8,937 bases of DNA from an uncultured Blautia sp. (GCA_946538475.1 CAMNGN010000077.1:1-8937); one strand, 5' to 3'. Numbered from the stretch's first letter, positions 1 through 6,375 are shown. Numbers and translations are program-made. Notes: generated from the sequence alone by a model not told the origin.

Positions 1-36
1 GTCTCATCTTATCTCATTCCCGAATATTTAAAGTGT

Positions 37-65
37 ATTATATCTCGTTTGGGTGAATTCATCAA
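37..65 (-). promoter_or_regulatory. SigA-type promoter firing out of the left edge
   Basis: On the minus strand a TTGATG -35 (60-65) lies 17 bp from a perfect TATAAT -10 (37-42). Transcription would start near position 30 and run leftwards, so its gene lies mostly or wholly outside the window. ATGs at 15-17 and 5-7 are possible starts, but too little sequence remains to choose. It is divergent from the promoter at 127-155. Confidence 0.65.
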
Positions 66-84
66 CTTTTTTGTTGTTCATGCC

Positions 85-119
85 GGTGGTGCAATGAGTA
101 CGATTCTCATTGACCCACC
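85..119. repeat. Imperfect 35-bp dyad between two divergent promoters
   Basis: GGTGG (85-89) pairs with CCACC (115-119). After a 2x2 mismatch, CAATGAG (92-98) pairs with CTCATTG (106-112) around a 7-nt loop. The dyad lies between the -35 boxes of the leftward (60-65) and rightward (127-132) promoters, where a shared operator would sit. Eight Ts follow at 132-139, but 12 nt beyond the stem, so it is a poor intrinsic terminator as it stands. An operator or an mRNA structure from an unseen transcript are both possible. Confidence 0.5.
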
Positions 120-126
120 ATCTCAC

Positions 127-155
127 TTGTATTTTTTTTCAGTTTATTGTATTAT
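127..155 (+). promoter_or_regulatory. SigA-type promoter of the cell-wall-binding-repeat gene
   Basis: TTGTAT (127-132), 17 bp spacer, TATTAT (150-155). The start would be near 162, leaving a leader of about 33 nt. The ribosome binding site is GGAG (183-186), 8 nt before the ATG at 195. The spacer contains a run of seven Ts. Confidence 0.6.
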
Positions 156-194
156 GGTAACCGAAAGATACTAGCGGAAACCGGAGTATGAATT

Positions 195-860
195 ATGGAC
201 AAAAATAAAAAACACACAAATCCCGGCCTGTTTTTCTTCTGTGTACTGATATGTGCTTTGACCGGCACTTTTGTCACACAGCCTGTGGCAGGCCCTTCTC
301 CTATGAAAGATGCAGGTTTTTCCGATATTCCCGGCGAGAGCGCAGCTTCACTCACCGTCGTCGAAGAGACAGACGTCGATGAGGCTGCCGAACCCATGGA
401 TACTGCAGAAGCCGAGACCGAAACTGAGGTTCCGGCAGAAGAGACAGCCGAGCCTGCTTCCGAACCGGAAGAGCCGACAGAGGCACCTTCCCCTACAGAA
501 GCGCCAAAAGAAGCTGGCCCGGCATACGAAGTGAGCCCCGAAGCCGCAGACGGATACTGGAGCAAAGCGGAAGGAAGCTGGTTCTTCGTCACCGACAGCG
601 GCAATTATCACGGCTGGCTGCACGATGTCGACGGAGAAACCTACTATCTTAATCCCGAAACGGGTGCTATGACGACCGGAATTTTGGAGCTCGACGGAAA
701 AACATATTATTTCAGTCCCGACGGAGTGCTGATGAGCGGCGATACCGAGATAAACGGGCTGATCTATCACCTGAATGAGGACGGATCCTTTGATGAGTCG
801 GCGCAGGCGGAGACTGTGGCGGAGCCGGAAGTGATAATAACAGCGGCACCTTACAAGTAA
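195..860 (+). CDS. Exported cell-wall-binding-repeat protein without a catalytic domain
   Basis: The product has 221 residues. Residues 1-33 look like a signal peptide: a Lys-rich start, a hydrophobic core (about 11-27) and a likely cut after VAG at 31-33. There is no lipobox and no LPXTG anchor. Residues about 45-110 form a Glu/Pro/Ala/Thr-rich linker typical of cell-wall proteins. Residues about 119-200 hold roughly four aromatic- and glycine-rich repeats of about 20 residues (GYW..AEGSWFF, GETYYLNPETG, GKTYYFSPDG, GLIYHLNEDG), the pattern of choline-binding or glucan-binding repeats. The family binds choline on teichoic acids or other wall glycans; the ligand here is unknown. No hydrolase, protease or amidase domain is visible, so it is a short binding module, possibly an adaptor. 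The start is set by GGAG 8 nt upstream. It has its own promoter and a terminator shared with the converging SH3b gene. Confidence 0.85.
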   Translation: MDKNKKHTNPGLFFFCVLICALTGTFVTQPVAGPSPMKDAGFSDIPGESAASLTVVEETDVDEAAEPMDTAEAETETEVPAEETAEPASEPEEPTEAPSPTEAPKEAGPAYEVSPEAADGYWSKAEGSWFFVTDSGNYHGWLHDVDGETYYLNPETGAMTTGILELDGKTYYFSPDGVLMSGDTEINGLIYHLNEDGSFDESAQAETVAEPEVIITAAPYK

Positions 861-899
861 AAAGTGGGATTAGCACAGTAAGTGCTAATCCCACTTTTT
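859..899. terminator. Bidirectional intrinsic terminator between convergent genes
   Basis: GTGGGATTAGCAC (864-876) pairs perfectly with 882-894 around the loop AGTAA. A-runs and T-runs flank it (859-863 and 895-899), so it ends in U-rich RNA on both strands. It overlaps the TAA of the plus-strand gene and lies 6 nt past the stop of the minus-strand gene. Confidence 0.93.
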
Positions 900-905
900 C
901 AGTTA

Positions 906-2288
906 TTAATACGCATCCGTCAGATATTCACTATACACATACCCAGTCATTCCGCCGTACTGCACCTCATACCAGTCACCGTTCTCTCCTGCGGTTCCCA
1001 GCACCGTTACAGACTCTCCGTACGAAATACCTCCGATGATCTCGCTCTCGTCACCGCCCGGCAAAGAACGCACATTGACGTCTGTCGTAGCGGTCATGGT
1101 CGTACCGTCAGCGGGAGCGCTCTCACCGGGAGCTACACCATCGACAGTTTCGCCCGATGTATTGCCTCCGGCCGATTCAGAAGGCTGTACCTCTTCGCCC
1201 ATTCCGGAAAGGAAGGACGAAAGATCGGGATCGGAAGCAAGCGCCGAGTTATGGGCTGCCTGAACATCCGAGATCAGTTTTCTCAGGTCGGAATCCTGTT
1301 TCAGCTGTTCCATGTATGCCGATTTATCCGGATTGGTCTTGGCGTCGGAATCTACCAGGAATCCGCTGCCGCCGGTGATCACGTACAGCTCGTCCAGCAT
1401 GGGAACCGGAGTGCCGTAGCCCGTATAATTGGCCTCATACTCTACGTATGTCACATATTCACCGTCTGCCATTCCGGCCTTTGTATATACGTTCTTAGTG
1501 GTATAAGAATCGATCACGGCACTGTCCGCAGTGATCCTCGCCTCATCGACCGCCGAAAGATCCGTCTGCACGGCTCTTACTCCTTCGAGATCGCCGGCGG
1601 CAAGCGCGGTAAATCTTTCGTTGATAAGGCTCACGATCCCTGTCTCGGCAGTTCCGAGCGGATTAGCGATCACTTCTTCGGCAGGCTCTGTCTCGGCCGG
1701 TTCTTCGACCGTTGTCGTACTCTCTGTGCCTGTCTCGATATCGGCCGAAGGATCTTTTCCCTTGCATCCCCTGACCGCAAATATGATCACCAGAATGATC
1801 AGAAGAACGATACCGCCCAGCATAAAATATCTGAGATTGTCCGACAGCCATTCACGGAAGTCGTCCACCGAGCTGGTCTTTTTGAGACTTGCCGACCTTC
1901 TTCTCGGCTCCTGTCTCCGCCTCACACTCTGTGTCTCTTCCTCTTCGTCATATGCCTGATCGTCAAAATATTCGTCTTCAAACTCATCGGCATCGTCAAA
2001 ATCATTCGATTCTTCTTTTCTTGTTGTGCTCCTTCTGCTTTTTACCGCTTTCCCGGACTTTTTAGAAGACCTGCCCGACGTTTTTTTCGCTGCGGGCTTT
2101 TCATCAAATTCATCGTCATAAGCACCGTCTGCATCCAAATCGTCAAAATCGTCATCAAACGGTTCATCGTACGTATCATCTAATGCATCATCAAACGTAT
2201 CATTATATTCGTTTTCATATGCTTCGTCCAAGTCGACGTCATCAAAGTTCTCTTCTTTGAGATCTTCGATATCTTTAAAGTCGCTCAT
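906..2288 (-). CDS. Membrane-anchored SH3b-domain protein with acidic cytoplasmic tail
   Basis: The product has 460 residues. The N-terminus (1-150) is a low-complexity polyampholyte: Asp/Glu/Tyr/Phe-rich stretches (about 3-63 and 94-118) alternate with Lys/Arg/Ser-rich ones (about 64-91 and 123-137). One membrane helix follows at about 156-172, ending in RGCKGK. With the basic stretch before it, the tail should be cytoplasmic. An Asp/Thr/Glu-rich linker (178-210) leads to a domain at about 214-312 that looks like an NTF2-like or SnoaL-like alpha+beta module; this is a guess from pattern. A second low-complexity linker (365-397) precedes a C-terminal bacterial SH3 domain (about 398-458; DVNVRS, GESVTVLG, WYEV, GYVYSEYL). 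SH3b domains commonly bind peptidoglycan or peptides outside the cell, so the protein probably links wall and cytoplasm. The start is preceded by a G-rich site (AAGGGGGG, 2296-2303). No strong promoter fits behind the tRNA terminator; TTGATT at 2331-2336 is the only -35-like box, so some readthrough from the tRNA is possible. Confidence 0.88.
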   Translation of the reverse strand: MSDFKDIEDLKEENFDDVDLDEAYENEYNDTFDDALDDTYDEPFDDDFDDLDADGAYDDEFDEKPAAKKTSGRSSKKSGKAVKSRRSTTRKEESNDFDDADEFEDEYFDDQAYDEEEETQSVRRRQEPRRRSASLKKTSSVDDFREWLSDNLRYFMLGGIVLLIILVIIFAVRGCKGKDPSADIETGTESTTTVEEPAETEPAEEVIANPLGTAETGIVSLINERFTALAAGDLEGVRAVQTDLSAVDEARITADSAVIDSYTTKNVYTKAGMADGEYVTYVEYEANYTGYGTPVPMLDELYVITGGSGFLVDSDAKTNPDKSAYMEQLKQDSDLRKLISDVQAAHNSALASDPDLSSFLSGMGEEVQPSESAGGNTSGETVDGVAPGESAPADGTTMTATTDVNVRSLPGGDESEIIGGISYGESVTVLGTAGENGDWYEVQYGGMTGYVYSEYLTDAY

Positions 2289-2334
2289 ATGCTGCCCCCC
2301 TTCGCTTAGGTTAACTGCCCCTTTCCCCTAAATC

Positions 2335-2365
2335 AAAAAGATGCCGGAGCTTAATAAGCTTCGGC
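2335..2365 (-). terminator. Intrinsic terminator after tRNA-Arg
   Basis: On the minus strand GCCG-A-AGCTT pairs with AAGCT-C-CGGC (2343-2365, one mismatch, 3-nt loop). CAT-type sequence and five Ts (2335-2339) follow. It begins 5 nt past the tRNA 3' end. Confidence 0.8.
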
Positions 2366-2369
2366 AAAA

Positions 2370-2441
2370 CACACCTGAAGGGAATCGAACCCCCGCACAT
2401 GGTACCGGAAACCACTGCTCTATCCACTGAGCTACAGGTGC
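2370..2441 (-). tRNA. tRNA-Arg (anticodon CCG)
   Basis: The 72 nt fold into a full cloverleaf on the minus strand. Acceptor GCACCTG (2441-2435) pairs with CAGGTGT (2377-2371), giving a G-U first pair. D stem GCTC/GAGC encloses AGTGGATA. Anticodon stem GTGGT/ACCAT encloses TTCCGGT, so the anticodon is CCG, reading the Arg codon CGG. A 4-nt variable loop precedes the T arm GGGGG-TTCGATT-CCCTT. The discriminator is G (2370). TTTTG follows, so CCA is not encoded and must be added after transcription, as for many Firmicutes tRNAs. Confidence 0.95.
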
Positions 2442-2478
2442 ATATATAACCACAAGAGATAAGCTCTCTTTCGAAAAC

Positions 2479-2507
2479 AATATATCACATAGTCAGAAAA
2501 TTGTAAA
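2479..2507 (-). promoter_or_regulatory. Promoter of tRNA-Arg
   Basis: TTTACA (2502-2507), exactly 17 bp, TATATT (2479-2484) on the minus strand. The start would be near 2472, about 30 nt before the tRNA 5' end. The leader contains a small hairpin, AAGAGA (2454-2459) with TCTCTT (2465-2470). Apart from this promoter and the terminator at 2561-2593, I see nothing in 2442-2603. Confidence 0.75.
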
Positions 2508-2560
2508 GTCGTTTACTCAAGTTTCCTTGTATTATGTAAATGAAAAATCTGTGTCCTGAC

Positions 2561-2593
2561 AAAAATGCCGCGGCTCATTTGAGCGAAAGCCGC
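2561..2593 (-). terminator. Intrinsic terminator of the four-ORF operon
   Basis: GCGGCT (minus strand, 2593-2588) pairs with AGCCGC (2575-2570). GCA and five Ts (2565-2561) follow. A competing inner hairpin GCTCA/TGAGC (2573-2584) is also possible. It begins 11 nt past the last stop codon. Confidence 0.75.
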
Positions 2594-2603
2594 CCAAACA
2601 AGC

Positions 2604-3362
2604 CTATTTGCGGTAGATAGAGAACACATCTGCCTCTCCCGTCTTCCTCCATCCGGCGGTTTCCATAATACGGTCACCGTTCTCTCCGGAGTTCCTGATC
2701 ACGATGCAGTTTGCCGTCGCGTCGTCCGCCAGTCCCGGAATTCCCTCAAGATGTTCACCGACGGTCTGCACATATTGATACAGATAATAAGCACTCTTGT
2801 TTATCCAGCCGTCCGCCCTTCTGCCGTACACCATCTTGATATCCGGTGCGTACACGCGCAGATATGAAGCCACCGTCTCATCTGCAGCCACAAAGCAGTC
2901 CTCGGTTCCTCCCTCCCTGATGTTCTCGGCAATAGAGACGACAAAAGCAGGCACCTGCTCCATGTTTTCGGCGGGAAAAAAATTGCCGGCACTTATCTGA
3001 TCTTTGCCGCATATTGCGATCAGGATGACAACCACGAGTGTCACAAGAGCCTGCAGCTCAAATTTGGGGATCAGGCGGATAAGCGACACAAATGCCGCCG
3101 CGATGACCGCAACATAAGGGATCGCCCAAATCAGTCTCCAGTATATTGTACCTTCGTCCAGATATGCCATAAGCCTCGGCGTTATCGGCAGAAAGAAAAT
3201 GACGACCATCATCAGCGCGAGAGCGAACAACCTGCGTACTTTTTTATTTTTAAACGAAAGAACGAACAAAACCAGCATGCTTACCGCAAAAAGCCATGCT
3301 GTATATCCCTCGCCCCAGTATACCTGCCAGGTACCGAGGGAATCTCCAAAATATTTCATCAT
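2604..3362 (-). CDS. C-terminal half of a split polytopic membrane protein
   Basis: The 252 residues have about four membrane helices (about 20-37, 45-63, 75-97, 101-117) and a soluble, probably extracytoplasmic C-terminal domain (about 118-252; VAADETVASYLR, IKMVYGRR). The YWRLIWAIP stretch at about 73-81 and this C-terminal domain resemble the second half of large clostridial membrane proteins of the DUF6077 type; that is recall, not a search. The ORF is in the same frame as the upstream one and separated from its TGA by only five codons (Gln-Gly-Asp-Leu-Ala). I read the two as one ancestral gene broken by a nonsense codon. It could still be translated separately: AGGGAG (3371-3376) lies 8 nt before the ATG at 3362, with a second ATG next to it. 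Termination-reinitiation is therefore plausible. The operon terminator follows 11 nt after the stop. Confidence 0.75.
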   Translation of the reverse strand: MMKYFGDSLGTWQVYWGEGYTAWLFAVSMLVLFVLSFKNKKVRRLFALALMMVVIFFLPITPRLMAYLDEGTIYWRLIWAIPYVAVIAAAFVSLIRLIPKFELQALVTLVVVILIAICGKDQISAGNFFPAENMEQVPAFVVSIAENIREGGTEDCFVAADETVASYLRVYAPDIKMVYGRRADGWINKSAYYLYQYVQTVGEHLEGIPGLADDATANCIVIRNSGENGDRIMETAGWRKTGEADVFSIYRK

Positions 3363-3377
3363 GGCAAGGTCTCCCTG

Positions 3378-4418
3378 TCAGAAATAAGTCTTAAGGATGA
3401 TCAGATATGCAGCAGCCAGCGCTATGGCAGGCGTTATGCACAGCAGCCCCGTCAGAAGCACTCTCGCACTCTTTTTGCTGAAGATTCCGTACAGCGTAAG
3501 GCATCCCACAGTGAGCGGCCCCAGAATGAATCCCATGGTGGAAAGCATGCAGATTCCGATGACCGCAAAAAAGAGCACATAAGCGGGTATTTCCGAATCT
3601 TTTTCTGTCAATGTCTTAATCCCAAGATACAAAAGCATGGGAAGCCATATCCCGGCGACGGTTCCTTTTCCCTGCCACAGTCTTCCCAGAAGAAACATTC
3701 CGTCGGAATAGATCGAATAGCCGGAAAACCAGACCAGCGCTGCACAAAGCAGCACGAACAGTCCCTGCGCTCGCGGCTCATCGGGAAACAGATAGCCGGA
3801 CACCGCATACCACACGATGAAAGCCAGCGGAATAAGGATAAGAGGATACCCCATATGTGCGAGGACGGCCGGATTAATTCCGCCGCACAGGACAGAAAAA
3901 ACAGCCAGCAGAGTCGGATACTGTGACAGTACATATCTGATGGGAATCACCCTGTATTCCAGCCCCGTATATGGATTGACCCTGTAGATGGAATCGGTGT
4001 AACGCTCCGTGACTGCCATAGCGACATAAAAGGCATCATCGGCATCATAATGTGTGTTCAACGACACATAAACAGAGATCAGAGCCACGACAACGACCGC
4101 CGCGATCAGAAACAGGTAATCCTTCGCCTCATGTTTTACCCTTTGAGGGCGGTTTTTCAGAGAAACGATAAGTTTGACCGTCCCTGTTAAGGCTGTGACT
4201 GCCATGGCGGCGCCGAAAACGATCGCAAGAAGATTAAGCGAAGTTTTCAGGCACATCATCAGAAGACACAAAACCTCGGCCAGCGCAAACATATACGCGT
4301 AGCCGCATATGAGCGCCTGTACGATCGAAATCGTATCCTTTTTTCGCAAAAAGCACACTCCTGCCAGAGCAGGCACTATTCCCATCCATATAAACATCAG
4401 GATAAACTGAATTATCAT
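3378..4418 (-). CDS. N-terminal half of a GT-C-like membrane protein (DUF6077-like), ending at an in-frame TGA
   Basis: The 346 residues contain about ten hydrophobic segments (about 1-23, 32-57, 60-87, 101-120, 165-180, 186-210, 217-237, 252-267, 278-313, 319-343). After the fourth lies HYDADDAFYV (123-132), an acidic motif in a predicted extracytoplasmic loop, and further on GRLWQGKG (245-252). I associate the DADD and WQGK motifs with clostridial DUF6077-type proteins. An acidic motif in the first large outer loop is also how GT-C glycosyltransferases place their catalytic Asp, so lipid-linked sugar transfer is a reasonable guess, not shown. The ORF ends at TGA (3380-3378) right after the last helix, and the downstream ORF continues in frame. 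GGAG at 4429-4432 supports the start, 10 nt from the ATG. It lies 28 nt after the DUF362 gene, same operon. It may be a recent pseudogene, a natural two-subunit split, or affected by a base-call error. Confidence 0.78.
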   Translation of the reverse strand: MIIQFILMFIWMGIVPALAGVCFLRKKDTISIVQALICGYAYMFALAEVLCLLMMCLKTSLNLLAIVFGAAMAVTALTGTVKLIVSLKNRPQRVKHEAKDYLFLIAAVVVVALISVYVSLNTHYDADDAFYVAMAVTERYTDSIYRVNPYTGLEYRVIPIRYVLSQYPTLLAVFSVLCGGINPAVLAHMGYPLILIPLAFIVWYAVSGYLFPDEPRAQGLFVLLCAALVWFSGYSIYSDGMFLLGRLWQGKGTVAGIWLPMLLYLGIKTLTEKDSEIPAYVLFFAVIGICMLSTMGFILGPLTVGCLTLYGIFSKKSARVLLTGLLCITPAIALAAAYLIILKTYF

Positions 4419-4446
4419 ACTGTGATTACTCCAAACATATCCGCTC

Positions 4447-5550
4447 TTAATCGCGAACTCCCTCGATATAATCTTTTAAAAACGCATAGATATCCGTCTC
4501 GAGCGGCGGACACCCCTCCAGATGACAGCTGAAATCGTGTGTACAGTGACCGATGCCGAGCTTTCCCTGCTTTCCTCTGAATCCCTGGCCTATGCTGATG
4601 GTCGTGTCCAGTCTGTCCAGAAGGCCTTCATCCTTAAGGCGGCTCAGCGCCGGGATCAGATAACCATAACAGGCGCTGCAGGAGTCCACTTCCTGAACAT
4701 GATCGCATACTTCGACAACCTTCCGCGAATAAGGCATGTACTCTTCATCCTGCTCTCCGGAAGTTCTGATATCCGCCGAGGACAGATCGGAATTACCGAC
4801 TCCCAGTACTTCGGCCATTTTGATGTACGGCACATCAGAAATCTCATAGTGCATCAGCCGGCACACATAGGCATCGACCAGCACGGGATCGACCGCTGCC
4901 AGCAGCCGATTCATGACGAGCGGATTTCCTCCGTCTTCAAAGTCGGGATCTCCGCAGATATTGTCTACCATAATAAAATCCTGATGAATTCCCGCATTCA
5001 GATGCGCGATCGGCTTATGCAGCCCCATGGCGTGGAAATGCCTTTTCTCCTTGTTCGGGATAAGGCCTTTCATATTCTTCAGCGCACAGGTGATCTTTGT
5101 CTGGCAGTGCCCCTTAAGTACCGGAACATTGATCAGAAACTCGACATCGAGTGCAGCTTTGCATATCGGTATCTGCATCCCTTTGCAGTCTTTCATGATG
5201 CCCTTTTCCTTTTGCGTGTCAATAAAAGGAACACCATACTTTCGGCTCAGCACATCATAGCCGCATACCTTTACGGAATCCGCTGTTCGTTCTCCGACCC
5301 ACGAGCCCTCGAGCATAACGATATTTATAAATCCCCGGCTCTGAAGATACTCAATAATACCGGCAACGACCTCGGGATGCGTGGTGGCGCCGAACGAAGC
5401 TTCCGAGGCCGAGACCAGATTCGGTTTGATCCCCACGCGTGTATTTTTCGAAGGGATAAGCTCTTCAAGGCAGCACTCTTCGGCAAGCGAAACTGCCATC
5501 TGTTTATAATCTGTACCGTGAACGATGTAGATCTGATTGTTTTTTATCAT
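4447..5550 (-). CDS. DUF362-domain protein with C-terminal cysteine cluster
   Basis: The 367-residue soluble product carries hallmarks of the DUF362 family: KPNL (42-45), ATTHPEVV (55-62), NVPVLKGH with CALKNMKGLIP (141-165) and DPVLVDAYV (221-229). The exact reaction of the family is not settled; many members carry ferredoxin-type [4Fe-4S] domains. No classical CxxCxxCxxxC ferredoxin motif is present here. Five cysteines cluster in the last fifth instead: C291 and C294 (CSAC), C336, C342 and C347 (GHCTHDFSC, EGCPP), which could bind a metal or Fe-S cluster. Other cysteines (26, 27, 96, 122, 130, 149, 155, 199, 230, 282) make the protein Cys-rich overall. The start is 2 nt after the stop of the TM2-protein gene (TAA-TT-ATG) and only a weak Shine-Dalgarno is visible, so translation is probably coupled. 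Confidence 0.88.
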   Translation of the reverse strand: MIKNNQIYIVHGTDYKQMAVSLAEECCLEELIPSKNTRVGIKPNLVSASEASFGATTHPEVVAGIIEYLQSRGFINIVMLEGSWVGERTADSVKVCGYDVLSRKYGVPFIDTQKEKGIMKDCKGMQIPICKAALDVEFLINVPVLKGHCQTKITCALKNMKGLIPNKEKRHFHAMGLHKPIAHLNAGIHQDFIMVDNICGDPDFEDGGNPLVMNRLLAAVDPVLVDAYVCRLMHYEISDVPYIKMAEVLGVGNSDLSSADIRTSGEQDEEYMPYSRKVVEVCDHVQEVDSCSACYGYLIPALSRLKDEGLLDRLDTTISIGQGFRGKQGKLGIGHCTHDFSCHLEGCPPLETDIYAFLKDYIEGVRD

Positions 5551-5552
5551 AA

Positions 5553-6158
5553 TTATTCCAGAATATATCCATTTTTATCTCTGAATGTACCCACGGCAAT
5601 TCTGACGATATCCACAAGCCATCCAAAGCCAAAGAGTCCAAAAGTAAACAAATAGAGGATACCTGCTCCTGTCTTTCCGACGTAAAAATAATGGGCACCG
5701 AACTCGCCCAGCAAAATGCAAAGAACAAGGGCGACGATACGATTTTTCTTTGATGCTGACGCACCGTATTTTTTGTCAGGTACCCGTTTGTCCGAAGTAC
5801 CCATGATCCCCAGCACTATCGCACCGATTACGACGGCACCGACGAAGTAATCCCGAAATAATACAAAAGAAACAATCGTCGCAAGAATAAAGATTCCGAT
5901 ATACATCCTGTGAGTCTTTTTCTGCTTTTCACGAATTTCCTCCAGACGGAGCTCACGCTCGTGCGCATATTCCAGTTCTCTCAGGCGTATCTCGGCTTCC
6001 TTGAGTCTGGCTTCATCCACGATCCGATTCGTGATCTCAATATTGTCGTCATCCAAAGCAAGCCTGGTACCGCAATAAGGGCAGTACATTTCTTTTTTAT
6101 CATCTTCAAACTGCAGATCGGCTCCGCAGGCGTTACACCTGAGTGCTATGATTCTCAT
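5553..6158 (-). CDS. Zinc-ribbon, coiled-coil, TM2-domain membrane protein
   Basis: The 201-residue product begins with a zinc ribbon: C8 and C11 (CNAC), C26 and C29 (CPYC). A charged helix rich in Glu/Arg (about 45-82), probably a coiled coil, follows. Two closely spaced hydrophobic segments (about 86-101 and 104-119) come next, then a basic loop and a TM2 domain (about 139-191) with the family's G-HYFY-GK-GI pattern and two hydrophobic helices. TM2 domains are short membrane hairpins of unknown biochemical function, often fused to zinc ribbons in Firmicutes. I chose the ATG at 6158 because it directly precedes the zinc ribbon, follows a GGAGAGGAG site (6170-6178) 11 nt upstream, and lies downstream of the promoter at 6217-6245. 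The frame stays open further upstream, but that stretch covers the promoter and reads as non-coding. First gene of the operon. Confidence 0.85.
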   Translation of the reverse strand: MRIIALRCNACGADLQFEDDKKEMYCPYCGTRLALDDDNIEITNRIVDEARLKEAEIRLRELEYAHERELRLEEIREKQKKTHRMYIGIFILATIVSFVLFRDYFVGAVVIGAIVLGIMGTSDKRVPDKKYGASASKKNRIVALVLCILLGEFGAHYFYVGKTGAGILYLFTFGLFGFGWLVDIVRIAVGTFRDKNGYILE

Positions 6159-6216
6159 TTTTGATACGGCTCCTCTCCTTATATTTGACCATATGCCATA
6201 AGGATAACACATCAAT

Positions 6217-6245
6217 ATTATATATTTGTTGTGCTTCTTAATCAA
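6217..6245 (-). promoter_or_regulatory. Promoter of the TM2/DUF362/membrane-protein operon
   Basis: TTGATT (6240-6245), exactly 17 bp, TATAAT (6217-6222) on the minus strand. Transcription would start near 6210, giving a leader of about 50 nt. No other convincing promoter is visible between here and the terminator at 2561-2593, so the transcript is predicted at about 3.6 kb. Confidence 0.78.
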
Positions 6246-6250
6246 GAAGC
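6233..6250. promoter_or_regulatory. Perfect inverted repeat centred on the operon -35 box (possible operator)
   Basis: GCTTCTT (6233-6239) and AAGAAGC (6244-6250) are perfect 7-bp inverted arms around AATC. The -35 hexamer (6240-6245) lies at the centre, so a dimeric protein bound here would block RNA polymerase. No T-run follows on either strand, which argues against a terminator. No regulator is identified. Confidence 0.5.
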
Positions 6251-6323
6251 AATCTGTTAAGGAATCTTCCGGCAACCGACAATCCGCCGTGCTTGATAAA
6301 GAAGAGGATTTACTTAAAACGGT

Positions 6324-6354
6324 AAAAAAACAGAGGCAGAAGCCTGCGCCTCTG
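6324..6354 (-). terminator. Intrinsic terminator of the scaffold/GGGtGRT operon
   Basis: CAGAGGC (minus strand, 6354-6348) pairs with GCCTCTG (6337-6331) around a 10-nt loop, followed directly by seven Ts (6330-6324). It begins 22 nt past the GGGtGRT stop codon. The remaining part of 6251-6323 shows no feature I can support. Confidence 0.88.
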
Positions 6355-6375
6355 CCCCTGTAATTCAATCGAAAA

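Noticed and set aside
85..139. Intrinsic terminator or riboswitch expression platform before the first gene (hairpin followed by eight Ts).
   Set aside because: The T-run starts 12 nt after the stem, and a good plus-strand promoter (127-155) lies over it, so the hairpin is not part of the leader of that gene. A role for a transcript entering from the left cannot be fully excluded.
882..2183. Plus-strand ORF of 433 codons opposite the SH3b gene.
   Set aside because: It begins inside the shared terminator and its composition is the antisense image of the Asp-rich tail and linkers; no domain is visible.
3365..3380. Selenocysteine at the in-frame TGA: a small CAGGG/CCTTG hairpin follows the codon on the minus strand.
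   Set aside because: The stem has only 5 bp including a G-U pair, starts directly after the TGA and has a 3-nt loop. Bacterial SECIS elements are longer, with a defined loop further downstream. The protein is a membrane protein with no redox Cys motif at this site.
4522..5655. Long plus-strand ORF (377 codons) opposite the DUF362 gene.
   Set aside because: It mirrors a well-supported family protein on the other strand, has no recognisable domain and no convincing ribosome binding site; it arises from codon bias.
6159..6368. N-terminal extension of the TM2 protein to 6368.
   Set aside because: The extra 70 residues are of mixed, non-conserved appearance and cover the promoter, its inverted repeat and part of the preceding terminator. 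The ATG at 6158 sits directly before the zinc ribbon with a purine-rich ribosome binding site.
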